From a virus: a stretch of 45,291 nt of DNA. The stretch spans positions 1 through 45,291 of IMG/VR virus record IMGVR_UViG_3300050821_001062. One strand, written 5' to 3'. Made by a program: the position numbers and the translations under genes. Below, piece by piece: positions 43,509 to 45,291 of this stretch (the first letter of the stretch is position 1; every line of letters starts with the position of its first letter). Under the pieces are notes generated by a model. That model ran no database searches and was not told where the DNA came from. It saw only the letters and a program-made list of their open reading frames with translations.

Positions 43509-44186
43509 TCAAGAGGGGGAAATTTCCCCCTCTTTTTTATTGCCTACTATAATATTAAATCGTTCAATATGCTCCGGGGTATTAGCTCTAATCTTAGCTG
43601 ATTTTGACATATTCTCCACCATCTTTTTAGTAGCAGGATCATCTCTATCAGCCCATAGTTTATTTAAATTATTAGTCATTATTTCAGATTGTTGTTTACG
43701 ACGTTCATCTGTAAATTCAATTTTTCGATTAACATACTTACCATCTTTTTCAGCCCATTTCTTTTTGAGTTTTTCTGAGTGGGCTTTCTTACGTTCCTCT
43801 GTCCAAGCTTTTTTCATCCGATCAGATTGCTCATCTCGATTTTTTTCAGTCCAAATTTCTTTTTGAGTTGGAGGGGCATTTGCTGTTCTAATTTTATTAT
43901 AATATTTTCGTTGTAGTTCGTTTGGTTTAATCATTTGAAGCCAACGATATTCTTCTTCAAATAATTGAACCCTATCATTAACAGGAAGATAATATATAAT
44001 GCGTCGTTTAAAAGTTTCAGGACGATAAGAATAATTATCTCGCATAATTTTTGACGAACAAATATACCCATCATCTACTGATCCCATGTGTGATCCAATA
44101 TAATATATTTTTCGTTTTTTATCAAACCAAAGATAAACAAAGCCAAAATAATTTTCACCATAAATATGTGTAGAGTTAACATTCAT
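43509..44186 (-). CDS. GIY-YIG homing endonuclease 2 (antisense)
   Basis: The 225-aa protein is a paralogue of the gene at 34177. It shares GFVYLWFDKKRKIYYIGSH (residues 15-33), then DDGYICSSKIMRDNY, FKRRII, an EEEYRWLQMIKPNEL helix, and NUMOD3-like basic repeats (SDRMKKAWTEERKKAHSEKL, QQSEIMTNNLNKLW). It lacks the HTH-like C-terminus of its paralogue. It sits between gp18 and gp19 but on the other strand. Its last codons (KKEGEISPS) are written through the gp18 terminator palindrome. AAAGGA lies before the ATG, and a minus-strand CTAAATA lies at 44264-44258. It is an intronless mobile gene; its recognition site is probably in the adjacent tail genes of phages lacking it. Confidence 0.87.
   Translation of the reverse strand: MNVNSTHIYGENYFGFVYLWFDKKRKIYYIGSHMGSVDDGYICSSKIMRDNYSYRPETFKRRIIYYLPVNDRVQLFEEEYRWLQMIKPNELQRKYYNKIRTANAPPTQKEIWTEKNRDEQSDRMKKAWTEERKKAHSEKLKKKWAEKDGKYVNRKIEFTDERRKQQSEIMTNNLNKLWADRDDPATKKMVENMSKSAKIRANTPEHIERFNIIVGNKKEGEISPS
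43511..43540 (+). terminator. Terminator after gp18
   Basis: AAGAGGGGGAAA (43511-43522) and TTTCCCCCTCTT (43523-43534) form a perfect 24-bp palindrome, ending in TCTTTTTTATT on the plus strand. It should stop the sheath transcript. The same bases encode the C-terminus of the antisense endonuclease. On the minus strand the palindrome is not followed by a T run. Confidence 0.85.
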
Positions 44187-44228
44187 TATTGATTTTCCTT
44201 TCCGGGAGTTATGAATCGATATATTATA

Positions 44229-44280
44229 CGCGAATTTCTATCGGAAGTCAATAATATTATTTAGAGGGAGAAATTCCGCG
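44229..44280. promoter_or_regulatory. Inverted repeat spanning the gp19 leader
   Basis: CGCGAATTTCT (44229-44239) matches the reverse complement of AGAAATTCCGCG (44269-44280) with one bulged base. On plus-strand RNA the 3' arm covers the end of the gp19 ribosome site (AGAGGGAG, 44263-44270) and the first base of the GTG start. On the minus strand the loop contains the late-promoter element of the endonuclease. Confidence 0.55.
44258..44264 (-). promoter_or_regulatory. Minus-strand late promoter element CTAAATA (homing endonuclease 2)
   Basis: CTAAATA on the minus strand, 71 nt before the endonuclease ATG, next to a 12-bp palindrome AATAATATTATT at 44250-44261. It is inside the loop of the 44229-44280 inverted repeat, so endonuclease RNA would carry only the distal arm. 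Confidence 0.5.
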
Positions 44281-44912
44281 TGCAGTTCAACATTAATTCC
44301 TTTAGACAAATCGGTCTTCCGCTAGGTGGCGCAAGACCATCCCTATTCCAGATTCGTATTAACGATATTCAAGCTATTACGAACCAGTCGAACGGTGTTC
44401 AACTTTCTTACCTTACTGCAACGGCTAGCCTACCAAGTTCCGATTTGCAGCTAGTAGAAGTTCCATATTTCGGTCGTAGGATTAAACTTGCGGGCGAGCG
44501 AGAATACCGTGATTGGGTTGTAACAATTATGAATGATGAAGATTTTGATATGCGTGACCTTCTTGAATTCTGGTCAAACATGATCAATACTGCGATCACC
44601 AATATTCAGAACACAACAACTTCGGCTCCTGCCAACTATAAGTCAGAAGGTACCGAAGTTCTTCAGTATGGTAAGGTTGGTCCGGGTTCGGATGCTGGTA
44701 TTATCCGAGCATATGAATTCCATGGTCTATTCCCACTTCGAATTTCCGATATTCGACTTGATTGGAGCCAAGGAAACCAGATTGAAACTTATGATGTTCA
44801 ATTTGCTTATGATTATTGGACCCCACTTCCACTTGGTTCATCTATTCCTTCCTATAATGGTGACGAAGGTGATACCAATACTGGTACGGCTCTTGCGGTG
44901 GCTTCGGGCTAA
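44280..44912 (+). CDS. gp19: Tail tube protein gp19-like
   Basis: gp19 polymerises into the inner tail tube. The 210-aa protein (T4: 163) has the pattern ARPSLFQIRI near residue 20, LPSSDLQLVEVPYFGRRIKL, AGEREYRDWVVTIMNDEDFD, then LLEFWSNMINTAITNI, APANYKSEGTEVLQYGKVG, and IRAYEFHGLFPLRISDIRLD, then WSQGNQIETYDVQFAYDYWT. It parallels T4 gp19 from end to end, including the AGDRTFDDWTVTVMNDE-type central motif. The start is GTG at 44280, preceded by AGAGGGAG; no ATG fits. No clear plus-strand late promoter precedes it, and the gp18 terminator and the antisense endonuclease lie between it and gp18. Its expression may rely on read-through or a diverged promoter. Confidence 0.95.
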   Translation: MQFNINSFRQIGLPLGGARPSLFQIRINDIQAITNQSNGVQLSYLTATASLPSSDLQLVEVPYFGRRIKLAGEREYRDWVVTIMNDEDFDMRDLLEFWSNMINTAITNIQNTTTSAPANYKSEGTEVLQYGKVGPGSDAGIIRAYEFHGLFPLRISDIRLDWSQGNQIETYDVQFAYDYWTPLPLGSSIPSYNGDEGDTNTGTALAVASG

Positions 44913-44937
44913 AAATTGAACTTATAAGTTTAGGAAA

Positions 44938-44944
44938 CTAAATA
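44938..44944 (+). promoter_or_regulatory. Late promoter element CTAAATA (portal gene)
   Basis: CTAAATA abuts and by one base overlaps the 5' arm of the terminator at 44944-44972, 42 nt before the portal ATG. The expected start lies in the terminator loop, so the portal transcript escapes the hairpin. Confidence 0.6.
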
Positions 44945-44972
44945 AAGGGGGCACATTCCGCCCCCTTTTATA
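44944..44972 (+). terminator. Rho-independent terminator between gp19 and gp20
   Basis: AAAGGGGGC (44944-44952) pairs exactly with GCCCCCTTT (44960-44968) around a 7-nt loop and is followed by TATATT. A GC-rich stem with a T tract gives a strong terminator for the tube transcript. Confidence 0.88.
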
Positions 44973-44986
44973 TTGTAAGGATACCG

Positions 44987-45291
44987 ATGATTTCACTTTT
45001 CGGCTATGAATTTGTTCGTAAGCAAGAATTAATCGATACACCAGTTTCTTTCGTACCCAAGGAACATGATGACGGTGCAATCACTGTCGCTGCCGCTGGT
45101 GCTTTCGGACAATACATCGATCTTGATGGTACAGTACGAACCGAAGCAGAACTAATCTCCCGATATCGTGATATGTCACTTCACCCCGAAGTCGATCAGG
45201 CTATCGATGAAATAACCAACGAAACCATTGCAACTGATGAACTAGAACTTATCAAACTTCGTCTTGATAAACTAGAAGGTAAACTACCCGA
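44987..45291 (+). CDS. gp20: Portal protein gp20-like, 5' part (cut by window end)
   Basis: The frame from ATG 44987 is open to the window end (101 complete codons). It encodes MISLFGYEFVRKQELIDTP, then SFVPKEHDDGAITVAAAGAF, GQYIDLDGTVRTEAELISRY and RDMSLHPEVDQAIDEITNET. This is the N-terminal pattern of T4-like portals (DG(A/S)I.V....G.YGQYVD..G..R.E.ELI.RYR.M...PE.D.AI..I.NE). The portal is the dodecameric ring for DNA entry and tail attachment, and gp20 follows gp19 in T4 as here. TAAGGA precedes the ATG. Only the first fifth or so of the gene is in the window. Confidence 0.93.
   Translation, partial: MISLFGYEFVRKQELIDTPVSFVPKEHDDGAITVAAAGAFGQYIDLDGTVRTEAELISRYRDMSLHPEVDQAIDEITNETIATDELELIKLRLDKLEGKLP

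Noticed and set aside
44919-44930. Palindrome AACTTATAAGTT after gp19
   Set aside because: AT-only-like 12-bp palindrome with no T tract or promoter context; the real terminator lies just downstream.
1-45291. tRNA genes, integrase, attachment sites, lysogeny or replication genes
   Set aside because: No cloverleaf-sized non-coding gap exists and no recombinase or repressor motif was seen. The window is a lytic-type late structural region.

Overview
The window is a late structural region from a T4-like myovirus (contractile-tailed phage). The virion genes follow the classic T4 order: gp25, gp6, a gp7-position wedge protein and gp8 at the left; then gp13, gp14, gp15, gp16, gp17, gp18, gp19 and the start of gp20 at the right. 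The DUF4815-type giant structural protein, the small coiled-coil companion gene and the recurring CTAAATA late-promoter motif are most like cyanomyoviruses and other aquatic T4-like phages. The window has no host marker genes (no photosynthesis genes, no tRNAs, no integrase), so the host is not determined. The sequence is moderately AT-rich. Genes are packed with TAATG/ATGA overlaps.

Layout. 1-7086: baseplate wedge genes. 7142-15471: a giant DUF4815-type structural protein split over three ORFs. 15468-16733: a small coiled-coil protein and two small virion/fibre proteins. 16722-20068 (minus strand): a two-gene glycosylation cassette (a GT2/FkbM-methyltransferase/GT fusion and a GT-B glycosyltransferase) behind a near-consensus sigma70 promoter. 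20134-32941: a fibre/adhesin cluster with five genes carrying Gly-X-Y collagen-like repeats (GYTGSQG type), one with a C-terminal pectate-lyase-like beta-helix and one with a gp53-like receptor-binding tip, plus a cupin and a glycine-rich adhesin candidate. 32982-33248: a small membrane protein. 33329-41078: neck, tail-terminator and terminase genes, interrupted by a GIY-YIG homing endonuclease, a small SpoT/MESH1-like HD alarmone hydrolase and a 540-aa unknown. 41145-44912: tail sheath and tail tube, with a second, antisense GIY-YIG homing endonuclease between them. 44987-end: 5' part of the portal gene.

Regulation. At least eleven TAAATA-type late-promoter elements precede gene starts. Several lie inside, or overlap the 5' arm of, an inverted repeat or terminator. 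A read-through transcript would fold the hairpin (terminating, or hiding the ribosome binding site), while a transcript started at the late promoter would lack the 5' arm. The clearest case precedes the first homing endonuclease.

The points most worth following up are: (a) the antisense, sigma70-driven glycosyltransferase cassette embedded among threonine-rich collagen-like fibres, suggesting fibre glycosylation; (b) an alarmone hydrolase whose N-terminus resembles a T4 capsid-targeting/gp21-cleavage sequence, suggesting packaging and injection; (c) the nested promoter/hairpin architecture.
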